From Streptomyces bohaiensis (lineage in GTDB: Bacteria > Actinomycetota > Actinomycetes > Streptomycetales > Streptomycetaceae): a stretch of DNA of 64,000 nucleotides. Location of the stretch: contig NZ_JAAVJC010000003.1 in NCBI RefSeq assembly GCF_012033785.1, positions 1-64,000 on the forward strand, written 5' to 3'. Of this stretch, positions 47,801 through 58,250 are shown in pieces. The notes under the pieces are model-generated. The model had not been told where the DNA came from. It was given only the letters and a program-made list of their open reading frames with translations, and did not search any database. The position numbers were made by a program, and so were the translations under genes. Every line of letters begins with the position of its first letter. Position 1 is the first letter of the stretch.

Positions 47801-48453
47801 TCAGATCTTTTCGAGCTTGTGCCTGCGCACCTGACCGCTGACGACGGTTCCCAAGGCCTCGGGGTCACTCGCCTTGGCCAATAGACCCTCCATCCATGCG
47901 TCCACAGAGACCCAGTCGAGAGGAAGTCTAGCCTTTGGCCATCTGGCAGCGAGGTCCCCGGCCAGCGCGATGCCATCTTCAACTAGGTCACCTCTTCCAG
48001 CTGCCGCAGCGATGAGGATACCGTCCTCCATCTCTAGTACAGCCGGAGGAAGCCCCTTTTCCTGGCGAGTCGAACAGGCAGTATGATATTCCTTCACGAT
48101 CTCGTCCAGCGAAGGCGGCTCGCTGAGGGAAAGTCGGCACTGCGAGTTCAGGGCGCTGACTGCGTTCCGGATCTCGTCTGCGTGACGAGAAAAGAGCACC
48201 GTCTCCGGCTGCCCCGAGGATCGCTCTAGGCGGTGCCCCAAGGTCAGCGAGATCACGGGAAACTCCCGGGTCAGCGCATGCAAGTGCGCGGTCGGGGTAT
48301 ACCCGTCTCCATTTGTCGAGCGGTCAAGGCAAATACCCTGAAGCACCGGCCCGATCCGCCGCAGTAGATGCATCGGGCGCCACACGTAAAACTCAGTGAA
48401 TGCTGAAGCCCAGTCCGAAGTTACACGCCGCGCCGTAGCGGGATTCGACTTAC
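47801..48453 (-). CDS. putative immunity protein, 5' end cut by an IS
   Basis: About 215 residues remain (SDWASAFTEFYVWRPMHLLR onward, ending VSGQVRRHKLEKI), helical and mildly acidic. The frame continues into the terminal repeat of the IS at 48454 and contains no proper start codon inside the gene, so the N-terminus and promoter were probably removed by the insertion. No family recognised. Confidence 0.5.
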
Positions 48454-49319
48454 AGGTTGTCTCACGTGGTGGTGTTGGGAGCTGCGGCATGATGTCTCTT
48501 CGTGAGTGTCGATCTGTCGCAGCGGCTGGTTCCTGACGGTCTGTGGGAACTGGTTGCCCCGTTGCTGCCGTCGTTCAACTCTCGTCCGCAGGGCGGTGGG
48601 ACGGCGCCGCTGGACGAGCGCGCCGTGTTCGCGGCTGTGGTCTACGTGCTGACCAGTGGGTGTGCCTGGCGGTATCTGCCGGAGACGTTCGGGGTGTCGC
48701 CCGCTACGGCACACCGGCGGTTCACCGCGTGGACCGAGGCGGGACTGTGACGCCGGTTGCACCGGGCGGTCCTGGACGAACTTGGCGCCCGGGGTGAGAT
48801 CGACTGGACCTCGGCGATCGTGGACGCCGCGTCGGTGCGAGCGAAAAGGGGGGCTCGCTGACCGGTCCGAACCCGGTCGATCGCGGCAAGAAGGGCAGCA
48901 AGCTGCACGTGTTGTCCGGCCTTCCGCTCGCCGTGGCCGTGTCCGGCGCGAACATGCACGACGGCCTCGCCCTCAAGCCGCTGATCCGCAGGATACCCGC
49001 CATCCGCTCCAGGCGCGGACCTCGTCGGCGCCGCCCGGTCAAGCTCCGGGCCGACAAGGCGTACTTCTCTGCTGACCACCTCTCCTGGCTGCGTGAACGG
49101 GGACTTGTCCCGCGCATCGCCAGGCCGGGAATCGAGTCCGGCGAACGTCTCGGCCGGCGCCGGTGGAAGATAGAGAGATCGATCGCCTAGCTCTTCGGCT
49201 ACCGACGGCTCACGGTCCGATACGAGCGAAAAGGGCTCCCACTTTCTCGCCTTCCTCGGCCTGGCCGCCCCGCTGACCTGCTACAAGAAACTCACGAAAC
49301 TCACCAAGTGAGACAACCT
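48454..49319 (+). mobile_element. decayed IS5-family element (DUF4096-type)
   Basis: Ends AGGTTGTCTCACGTGGTG (48454-48471) and the inverse of AGGTTGTCTCACTTGGTGA (49301-49319), about 866 bp. It lies between the RHS immunity gene and the next immunity gene and abuts the stop codon of the former. Confidence 0.85.
48502..49310 (+). pseudogene. IS5-family transposase with at least four inactivating changes
   Basis: Starts MSVDLSQRLVPDGLWELVAP. Damage visible by comparison with the family and with the fragment at 38352: TGG to TGA at 48748-48750 (before RRLHRAVLDELG), loss of one A near 48845 (before GSLTGPNPVDRG), TGG to TAG at about 49188 (before LFGYRRL), and an extra A near 49235 (YERKG). Confidence 0.9.
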
Positions 49320-49643
49320 CTAAATCGGCTCTCCCGCTACTCCACTGAACCCGACAAGGCCGCTCTTCTTCGCCCTGTCAAGAATATCCGGGAGATAGTC
49401 AAGTTGGTGAACCGAGAGAGTCAAAAGGACGTACTTCTCCTCGTCGCCTGGCTCTTCTTCCAAGTCGAATCGAGACGGCTCAAGAACATCTTCCAGATCC
49501 GGCCACCTGGTCAGCAAACCCTCTCGGAAACGCATAACGTCGGAACTCGCGAAGAGATCGCTGGTATCGCCCTCAGCAAGGCCGTCGAAGACATCTTCAG
49601 GCTTCCCAGTCGAGCGCTTCCAGAAGGCGAAGTCGCTACTCAC
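49320..49643 (-). CDS. cognate immunity candidate of the RHS toxin
   Basis: 107 residues, acidic (DLEEEPGDEEKYVLLTLSVH), starting 16 bp after the RHS stop codon on the same strand, the normal place for the cognate immunity gene. Its stop codon (49320-49322) lies exactly at the edge of the IS at 48454-49319, so the natural C-terminus may have been trimmed. A damaged relative is at 41345-41621. Family not recognised. Confidence 0.65.
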   Translation of the reverse strand: MSSDFAFWKRSTGKPEDVFDGLAEGDTSDLFASSDVMRFREGLLTRWPDLEDVLEPSRFDLEEEPGDEEKYVLLTLSVHQLDYLPDILDRAKKSGLVGFSGVAGEPI

Positions 49644-49659
49644 AATCTACCCTCTCAGG

Positions 49660-52600
49660 CTAGGGGTTACAGATTGGACACTTTGTATCACGCCGGACGA
49701 CCGAGGTTTCGAACCCGTACGTCTGTGCTAGCCACTGATCCTTCCTCCGTTGACTCCTCGTGTAATTCGATCTGTTCACCTTCACCTCATATAGGTGAAG
49801 GTTTCCGTCTGGGTTCCGTACCGCGATATCGATCTGGCGCCTGCCGTAAGGCGTCCACAAGTCAAGTCCATTCCCATAACTCTCGCTATAGATATCAGAC
49901 TTTTCGTAGAACTTCTCAAACGTCTCCGTCATTTCGTCGACACCGGCAGCCCCGCGGGCTTTGTCATGCTTGCGAATGCCGCAGTTGCTGTTGTGAACGA
50001 GTACCGGCGCCTCGCCCGCCAGCACATAGTACGTGTGGAGGTTGTTGACGGTGAGGTTGTGGACGGTTGCGGTGGTGGTGCGGTGGGTGAGTGCGGTGAC
50101 CTGAACGTGGGTGCCCGCGCTGGTGCGGAGCCATTGGCCGGGGCGGAGCTCTTCGGCGTCGGTCCATGCGTCGAGCTCGGGGACCCAGAAGGGATGTCCA
50201 CCGGTGGCGGTGATGACCTCCCGGTCACCGTCGTCGGTCTCGACCGTGATATCGACCAGCAGCTTCTCACCGTTGCCGAGGATCTCGGCGGTCACGGTCT
50301 CGGCTCGGGTCTCGCCCGTCTCGGGATCGGTCGCCATCACGCGGTCGCCGACCTGGACGTCCTCGATCGGTTTCGAGGAGCCGTCAGCCATCAGGACGTG
50401 AGTGCCGGGAACGAAGCTGTTGCACGGAGGCTCGCCACTCGCCTCCACCTTGCCTGCGCCGGCGTTGCCGGAGTTACCACCGCCGCCTGCGCGTGAGCCG
50501 GCGCCGGTGCTGCCGGCGGGGCGGCTGGCCGATGCCTTGCTGGCGCCACCCGAACTGCCGCCTCGGCTCGCACCTCCGCCCCCGCCGCCGCTGGTGCGTG
50601 GTGGTGGTGCGGTGGTGGCTTTCGGGTTGGATCGGCCGGCGGCCTTCTTCTGGACCGGGTTGCCGGTCTTCTTCTTGGCCGTCGTCGCCCTGTTGCTGAC
50701 CGTGTTCTTCTTCGCGGCGGCCTTCGCCCGCTTCAGTTGGGCCGCGGCGCGGGCGCGCGCCGCGTTCAGCTTCTTCACCCGCAGTGCCCGCGACTCGGCG
50801 AGCCTGGCGCGGTTCAGGATCGCCCCCGCGCCGGCCTTGGCCTTCCGCCAGGCGCTGATCGCCGAGACACTTCGATTGATGGCCCGTGCCACGGACGCGA
50901 CCTTGAACAGCTTGGTCCACGGGATCGCGTTGAGGATGACCGCGCCGCAGCCCCACAGGTCGCCGTTGAAGCAGCGGACGGCGTCGTTGATGCCGATGAA
51001 TTCCTTCAGCACCGACCAGGCCGCGCCCATGATCACGGACTGCAGGCTCTTGTTCTGTGCGGCCCGCGCACCCGCCACCTGCGACGCGGTCAGCCCCGCG
51101 GCGGCGAGCGCCGCCGTGCGCTCCGCGCCGGTCAGGCTGATGGCCAGACCGGTCGGGTCGGCGTGGGTGACGGGGTTGTTGTGGGCGTAGGCGTAGCCGT
51201 TGGCCTGCAGCGGGTCGGCGATGTCGAGCACCGGGTCCAGGGAGAGGAACCGTCCGATCGCCGGGTCGTAGGTGCGCGCGCCGAGCTGGACGTAGCCGGT
51301 GGCGTCGTCGCGTGTCGCGCCGAGGAACCCCAGGTGGGTGCGGAGGTTGGGCGAGGTGGTGGACGCGGCGCGGACGCCGCCGAACGGGTCCTGTTTCCGT
51401 ACCCGGACCTGCATGCCCGCCTGCATCGCCGTCTCGGTGTACGGCGTGCCCTGGTGGTCGCTGGTCAGGGCGACGAGTCGGGATGCCCCGGTGCCGTCCG
51501 CGTAGCGCATGACGGCGCCGCCGGGGCCGTCATAGGTGCGCTGGGTGCTGACCAGGGTGCCGCCGCGCAGCACCGTCACCTCGGCCTCGCCGAGGTTCAG
51601 CACGGCCTGGCGGTCCTGGAGGGTCAGGACGCGCCCGCCGTCGGGGCCGTAGACGTACCGCACCTCGCCCTGCGGGTACCACTGCTGGGCGGTGGCGGCG
51701 GCGTCACAGGTGGCGAGGACGACGGGGGTGCTGTTGGCGGTCTGGCCGCCGGAGACGGCGGCGCAGAGCCCGCTGTCGTGGTGGACGAGCTGTCCGCCGG
51801 CGGTGCGCTGCCACAGCTGGTCGGCGGTGTCGTCGCAGGGCTGGACCTCGACGGCCGCGCCGCGGGTGCCGGCGGCGGGGTGGAGGCAGTGGTCGACGAC
51901 GGTGAGGGTGCCGAGGTCGGCGTCGCTCTGGCTGGGCGCCGGGGTGAAGGTGAACTTCTGGGCGGCGGTGGCGTTGCAGCCGTACAGCTGGACGGCCTGG
52001 CCGGGTTCCGGTATCGCGGACCGCAGGTCGAGGCACTTGTCGCCCGGTCCGAGGTAGGGGACGGCGCCACTGCTGCCCGGTCCGGAGACGCGGTCGATGT
52101 CGCCCTCTGGGGTCCAGGACAGGGTCTGGGTGTCGCCGCCGTCGGAGACGGTGGTGGTGTTGCCCGCGGCGTCGTAGGTGCGCTGGGAGACGGCCTTGAT
52201 CAGCGCGCCCTGCGCGGTCCGGAAGTTGGACTCGACGGAGGTGAGGGCGCGGCCGGTGGCGCCGCCCTCCCCGTAGCGGTAGCTGGTGACGGCGTCGCCG
52301 GCGGTGTCGCCGTCGAGGTCGTGGCGGGTGAGTTCGGTGCGGTTGCCGAGGGTGTCGTAGCGGTAGGAGTGCCAGTAGCCGGAGAGGTCGCGGCCCTTGG
52401 CGACGTTGCTGGTGCCGTCGGGGTAGTGGGGCGCGGCGCCGCTCTGACCGGGTGCGGTGCAGGAGGTCTGCTCGCCTGAGGTCCAGGCTTCGGTGAGCTG
52501 GCCCAGCGGGTCGTAGGTGAAGCACTGGCGTTCGGCGAGGTTGCCGGCGTGTTCGCGGATGGCGGTGACGTTGCCGGCGGGGTCGTAGCGGTAGGAGCGG

Positions 52601-55600
52601 TGGGAGGCGAGGAAGCCGGGGACGAGGCCGGCGTCGTCGCGCTGTTCGCGGTAGGTGCGCTGCTCGCGCAGTTCGCCGGTGGCCTCGTCGTAGTCGGCGG
52701 TGGCCCACACCCGGTAGGGGTGGGCGCCCAGTGCGGAGCGCAGCACGTGGCCGTAGGGCGAGTAGATGGTCTCGCTGGCGTACCAGTCGGAGCCGGAGAC
52801 GGTCAGCGGCAGCCCGTCGGCGGTGTAGCGGACGAGGAGCTTCTCCGCCTTGAGGCCGCCGATGGCGGGGAGTTGGGTGGAGCGCAGCAGTCCGGTGTCG
52901 GTGTACTCGTAGCCGTAGGTGTAGCTCTCGGCGAGCCCCCAGTGGCGGGCGATCTCCGCGGGGAGGGTGAGGGTGGAGGAGGTCGGCTGATAGTCGGGGG
53001 TGTAGCCGCCGACGGACATGCCGTAGGGCAGGCCGTCGGTGTAGCGGGTGGCGGTGGCGGGGAGGCCGATGCCGCCGGGTGCGGTGTCGTAGGTGTAGGT
53101 GCCGAGGAGTTCGCCGGTGGAGCTGTCGAGGCGGGTACCGAGCGGCCGTGACAGGCGGTCGTAGCCGGTCCACAGGGTGACGCCGCGGGCGTCGGTGCTG
53201 GTGACGGGCCGGTCGAGGTGGTCGTAGGTGTAGCGGGCGGTGCCGGCGTCGGGGTCGGTGGCGGCGGTGAGCCGGCCGCGCTGGTCGTAGCTCCAGCTCC
53301 AGGCGTTGCCCTCGGTGTCGGTGGCGCGGGTCAGCGCCCCGGTCTCGTCGTACTCGTAGCGGCTGCTGACGTACTCGGTGCGGGCGGTGTCGGTGAAGGT
53401 GTCGACCCGGACGGTGCGGCCGAGGGCGTCGTCGTAGACGCGGTAGGAGGCGGCGCCGTCGGGGTTAATGACGGTGGCGTGGTCGGGGCCGTAGCTGTAG
53501 CGGACGGCCTTGGCGGGGTCCTCCTCGCCGTTGAGGACGGGCATCTCGGTGAGGACCCGGCCGACGGAGTCGTAGGTGTAGCGGGTGGCGTTGGGGACGA
53601 CGGTGTCGGGGGTGAAGAGGGTGGTGGAGGGCGCCCCTTCGGCGTGGTACGCGTTGCGGGACTCGCGGATCTCGCCGGAGGGGTTGGTGAGGGTGTCGGT
53701 GATCAGGCGCCCGCCGCCGACGGCGAGTTCCTGGGTCTGGCGTTCGCGTCCGAGACCGTCGTAGAGGGTGGTGCTGACGCGGACGGTGTCGTTGTGTCCG
53801 CGGTGGCGGGTGGTGACGGCCGGGGGTTTGCCGGCGGTGATGTGGTAGGTGACGCGGAGGTCGGGGACCGCCGCGGCGGAGGGAGTGCGGCCGACGCCCC
53901 AGGCCTCGACGAGGCGGCCGAGGGGGTCGTAGACGGAGCTGGAGGTGTGGCCGTTGGCGTCGGTGACCCTGATCCCGGCGGCGCGGCCGGGTTCGATCTG
54001 GGTGGTCTGCTGGTGGCCGAGGGTGTTGGTCTCGGTGAGGCGGTACGCCTGGCCGGTGGCCGGGGTGTAGGTGAGGGTGCCGGTGTTGCCGTCGGGGTCG
54101 GTCATGGAGACCACGCGGCCGTGGTTGTCGAAGGCGCTGGTGCCGTCGTTCTGGAAGCCGGAGCCGTCGGCCTTCAGGGACCAGGACTGGCTGGCGAGCC
54201 CCTTGGTGGGGGCGGTGCCGTAGCCGTTGCCGTCGTAGCCGACGCGGGCGCCGTCGGTGAGGGTGGTGAGGTCGGCGAAGTCGGCGTCCGCGCAGGTCGT
54301 CGGGGAGGTCAGGGCCTGGCGGGTGAGGCCGATGACGTGGGCCGACGCGACGTGGTGGTATTCGAGCCGGGTGCAGGACTCGTCGCCGGTGCGGCCGGTG
54401 TCGCCGAGGGACTCCACGCGGGTGGGCAGGCCGTGGGTCGTCTCGTAGGTGGTGTTGGTGCGCAGGGTGCGCAGGGTCCGCTTGTCGTCGCCGGTTCCGG
54501 AGGAGCGGGTCCAGCTCGTCTCGGTGGGTTCGGTGACGCGCCAGGCGCGCAGCGGGGTGAGGCCGTCGCCGCGGTCGCGCTGCGCGAGACGGGTCGCCTC
54601 GGGGACGGTGACGCTGCGGGTCAGCCAGCGGCCGGCGGGAGCGTCGTGCGCGTCGTAGCTGAGTTCCTCGGCGATGCGGCCCGCGAACGCCTCGCGGTCG
54701 GGGGCGATGGCGTTGCCCTCGATGTCGCGGACGGTGACGTCGTCGCCGCGGCCCTGGAAGTAGCGGGTGACGGCCTTGCTGCGGCGGGCGCCGGTCAGTT
54801 CGTCCTCGACGCCGGAGTAGACGGTGGTGAGGTCGAAGCCGCCGAAGTCGGAGTAGGTGCGGCGGGTCTTCTTGCTGAACTCCTGCTGGGTGAGGCGCCA
54901 GGCGGGGGTGCCGTACTCGTACTCCGTCAGCACCGGGTACGAGCCGTCGACGGCGGGGAGTTCCTCGACCGCGGTGACGACGTACTTGTGGAACCAGTCC
55001 AGGTCGTCGGACTCGGGGTCGGGGTGCCAGTGGACCGGGTAGCACAGCTGCTTGTTGGCCTGGGGTGTCGGCAGGTTCTCCCCGGCGGCGCACGGCCCGG
55101 TGGGGGTGGAGTAGGTGACGACGCTCTCGCCGCCGTACTCGTTGATGACGCGGCCGACGCGCAGCCGGTCGAACCCGGGCCGGGGGTCGCGCGGGCCGCG
55201 CACCACGCGGTTGGGCATGGCGTCGACGTTGGGCTCGAACCGGACGGGCGCGAGGGAGGTGCTGGTGGTGCCGTTGACGGCGAAGCCGGTGCGGGTGATC
55301 GACTCCAGCCACAGCGCGGTGTTGGCGCCGGTGCGCAGCAGCGGGAACGACTGGGTGAACCGGTAGCGGTCGACGTTCTGCCGTGCGGTGCTGCCCTCCT
55401 GGCGCTGGGCGGAGGTGGTGACGGTGGCGAGGCGCTTGCGGCTGAAGAACGCGGGCGACCCGTTCCAGCAGGTGGTGTTGGGCTTGCAGTGGAGGCTGGC
55501 CGGGGTGTCGTACCAGATGCGGTAGCGACCCGGGTCGCCGGAGGTGAAGGCGTCGTCGGTGCAGGTGGCGGAGCCCTCGGCGAAGCAGCGCTCGGCGACG

Positions 55601-57770
55601 GTGAAGGTGACGCGGGCGAGGGCGTCGGAGGAGTAGACGCTGTCGGCGCGCTGGCCGTAGTCGATGTGCCGGAGGTGACCGCCGCGGTGGTAGGCGACCG
55701 GCTTCCGGTAGTCGAGGTTCTTGGCGTAGTGGTTGGTCTCGCGGGCCCACCACAGCGACATGGCGTTGCCGTGGACGTCCTCGACGTAGTCGAGGGACCA
55801 GCGCCACGCCTGGTCGCAGAACGATCCGGCGAAGTCGCCGGCCTTGTAGCAGGGTTCGCCCGGGTGGTTGCCGGCGACGGGGACGGTCAGCACGGACTGG
55901 GTCTCGGGGCGCCCGGAGGTCCATCCGGGCAGGCGGTTGCGGCCGAACCAGTAGCGGGTGCCGTCGGTGGTGGTGACGCGCCAGTACTCGCCGTCGGCGT
56001 CGCCGTTGCCGAGGGCGGTGTCCGTGAGGAGTTCGACCTTGGAGTTGTCGCCGCCGGAGGTGGTCCAGACGCCGGTGGTGTCGTCGCGGACGAGCTCGGT
56101 GGTGGTGCCGCCGAGGCTGAGGGTGGCGTTGTGGGAGCCCCAGCAGAGGTCGCCCGTCTTGCGCGAGGAGTTGTTGGCGCCGGACTTCTCGGCGTCCTGG
56201 GTGCAGGAGACGTAGGTGCGGGTGACGGAGCCGGCGTTGTAGTCCCAACCGTCGCCGATCCAGGACGACTGGTTGTTGGAGGCGCTGGTACGGCCGTCGA
56301 CGGACTGCGAGGAGTAGCCGAAGCCGACCGAGGGGGTGAGGCCGCCGGGCGCCTCGGGGAGCTCCAGGGGGTAGGTGTAGGTGAACGCGCCGGAGGAGGA
56401 GCCCGCGGCCCAGGAGCCGGCGGAGAGCAGCGGCGTGGCGTTGAAGTCGCCGTCGGCGGAGGAGCCGGTGTCGAGGACGCCGACGACCCGCGGCGCCGCC
56501 GCGGCGGTGGACTGGGCGGGGAACGCGGTGTGGACGGCGCCGGAGGCGGTGGCGGGTGCCGCGGTGTTGGCGTCGGTGCCGGTGTCGGTGCTGGAGTCGC
56601 TGCCGGTGTCGCCGTTGCCGGCGCGGGTCGACGGGGTTGCTTCGGGGAGCAGTTCGCCGACGGGGACGGTGCCGGAGAGGTGGTAGGCGCGCGGCGGGAT
56701 GCCGAGTTCGGCGGGGGTCTTCCGGGCCGCCAGCCCCGGCACCGTGGCGAGGGCGCGCGTCAGCTCGGTACGGATAAGGGCGCCGGCGGTGCGGTGGACG
56801 TCGGCCACGACGGCGCGGGCGCCGCGCGGCGTGACGGGTGCGGCGACGCGGAGGGCGCCGGTGGCGACGGCCGTGGTGTCGTCGGCGCCGGCGGCCGGCT
56901 GGCCGGGGTGGCGTCCGCCTCGGAAGTGCTGTCCTGGGGAGTGCTGTCGGCGGGGGCACTCTCGGCGGTCTCGCTGTCGCCTGGTGCGCTGTCGCCCGGC
57001 TCCCCGTCGGCGGGGCCGCGCTCGGCCGCCTCCTCGGCCGCTCGGCGCGCGGCGCCTGCGGGCTCCGACTGGTCGGTGTGACCGGCGAGTTGCTGCGGCT
57101 CGGACTCGCAGTCCTCGGCGGTGGGGTCGGTCATGACGCAGGCAGGCAGCAGCGCGAGGCCGAACCGGTCGGCGGCCTCCGGGCCGTAGAGGTCGGCGAA
57201 GCCGGTGGCGTCGAGCCCGAGGGCGACCTCGGCGTCCGGGTCGGCGGAGGCGGGCGGCACCAGGGACATGACGAGTCCGGAGAGCCCGGCCTGGCGGGAG
57301 ACGTCCGGCCCGGCGAGGTCGACCGTCCATTCGCCGGCCAGGGAGGCCGCCTGGTCCTCGTCGGCGCCCTCGGGGATGCCGAGTTCGACGGGGAGGTCGC
57401 CGACCGGGACCAGGGTGCCGGGGGCGGCGCCGGTGAGGTCGACGGTGGCGGCCCCCGCGTTCCACGGGGTGGTGGCGGTGGGCAGGTACTCGGCCTCGAC
57501 GGTCTCGTCCGCCGTGGTGAGTCCGGTCTCGGCCGACCCGTCGGGGGCGATCGGCTCGGCCTCGGGGAGGTCGGGCAGCTCGACGGAGGAGCGCGACATG
57601 CCGTCGCCCGGGATCGCCCACGCCTGCGCGCCCAGCACGGTCATCGACATGACCATCGCCATCAGCAGCACGGTCACCGCGCGGCTGCGCCGCAGCCAGC
57701 GGAGGGCAACCGGTCCGAGTGGACGGCGGCTTCCCTCCGTCCACGGCACGGCTATGTCGTAACCACTCAT
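49660..57770 (-). CDS. giant secreted RHS/YD-repeat polymorphic toxin with HINT and nuclease-like tip
   Basis: About 2700 residues. The N-terminus has a signal or anchor segment (AVTVLLMAMVMSMTVLGAQA). Then come an N-terminal RHS module (VTRTYVSCTQDAEKSG), many YD repeats (YTYDHLDRPVTSTD), an inserted ricin-type lectin domain (GDKCLDLRSAIPEPGQAVQL to AQQWYPQG; 51.68-52.07 kb) and the RHS core end (GRFLSLDPVLDIADP, NPVTHADPTG). A basic Gly/Ser linker, a HINT domain and a 100-residue tip complete it. The tip shows QIDIAVRNPDGNLHLYEVKV, a D...ExK pattern of restriction-endonuclease-fold toxins. The signal-bearing frame and the rest are one base out of phase near 56890-56905 in a GGCC-rich run. 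ATG 57770 is chosen before the signal segment. Immunity gene follows at once. Confidence 0.85.
49990..50400 (-). repeat. HINT repeat C (in the RHS gene)
   Basis: The resident copy of the HINT repeat, immediately upstream of the current toxin tip. Identity with B is higher than with A by eye. Confidence 0.9.
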
Positions 57771-58250
57771 CCGGGCGGCACCCATCCCACAACTCGGCTG
57801 GATCAACAGGCAGCACTGAGCACCGTGTTGGTCCGCGAGCAGGCCGAACTGCCGTGGCAGGCCGCGTGGTCGGGAACACAGCGCGGCGTCACCTTGCATC
57901 AGTCCGCCATGAAATGCACATGACGGAGAGTCATCGCATTACAAGTCGCGCACAGTTTTCACATGCGCGTTTCCAGGCAACCGCAGACACACCAAGACGA
58001 TCTTGAAAGGTGCGACCTATCGGACCTTCGCCGCGCATTCCCCTGCCATAGCCGGATTTGGCATCTGATTCCGCCTGTCACCCACAGTTCCGGTCACCGT
58101 TCATAACGATCCCGAGTCGCTTATAACGCTGGACAGCACCCGGGACAGGCGTGCGATTGTTTCCGCGCCCCTGGGTGACCGGCCATGCACAGGGGGCATG
58201 TCGCGCTGCCCGCGCGGCTTCTCGGTCCTCCGCCACGGGAGTACTCCGCT
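57771..58250. other. 480-bp divergent control region
   Basis: Separates the RHS gene from the DNRLRE protein gene. It is less GC-rich near 57900-58130. Promoters for both directions should lie here, but I cannot place them with confidence. Confidence 0.4.

Noticed and set aside
53218..57081. 1287-residue plus-strand open frame
   Set aside because: Val/Gly-rich shadow of the RHS gene; no start signal and no domain.
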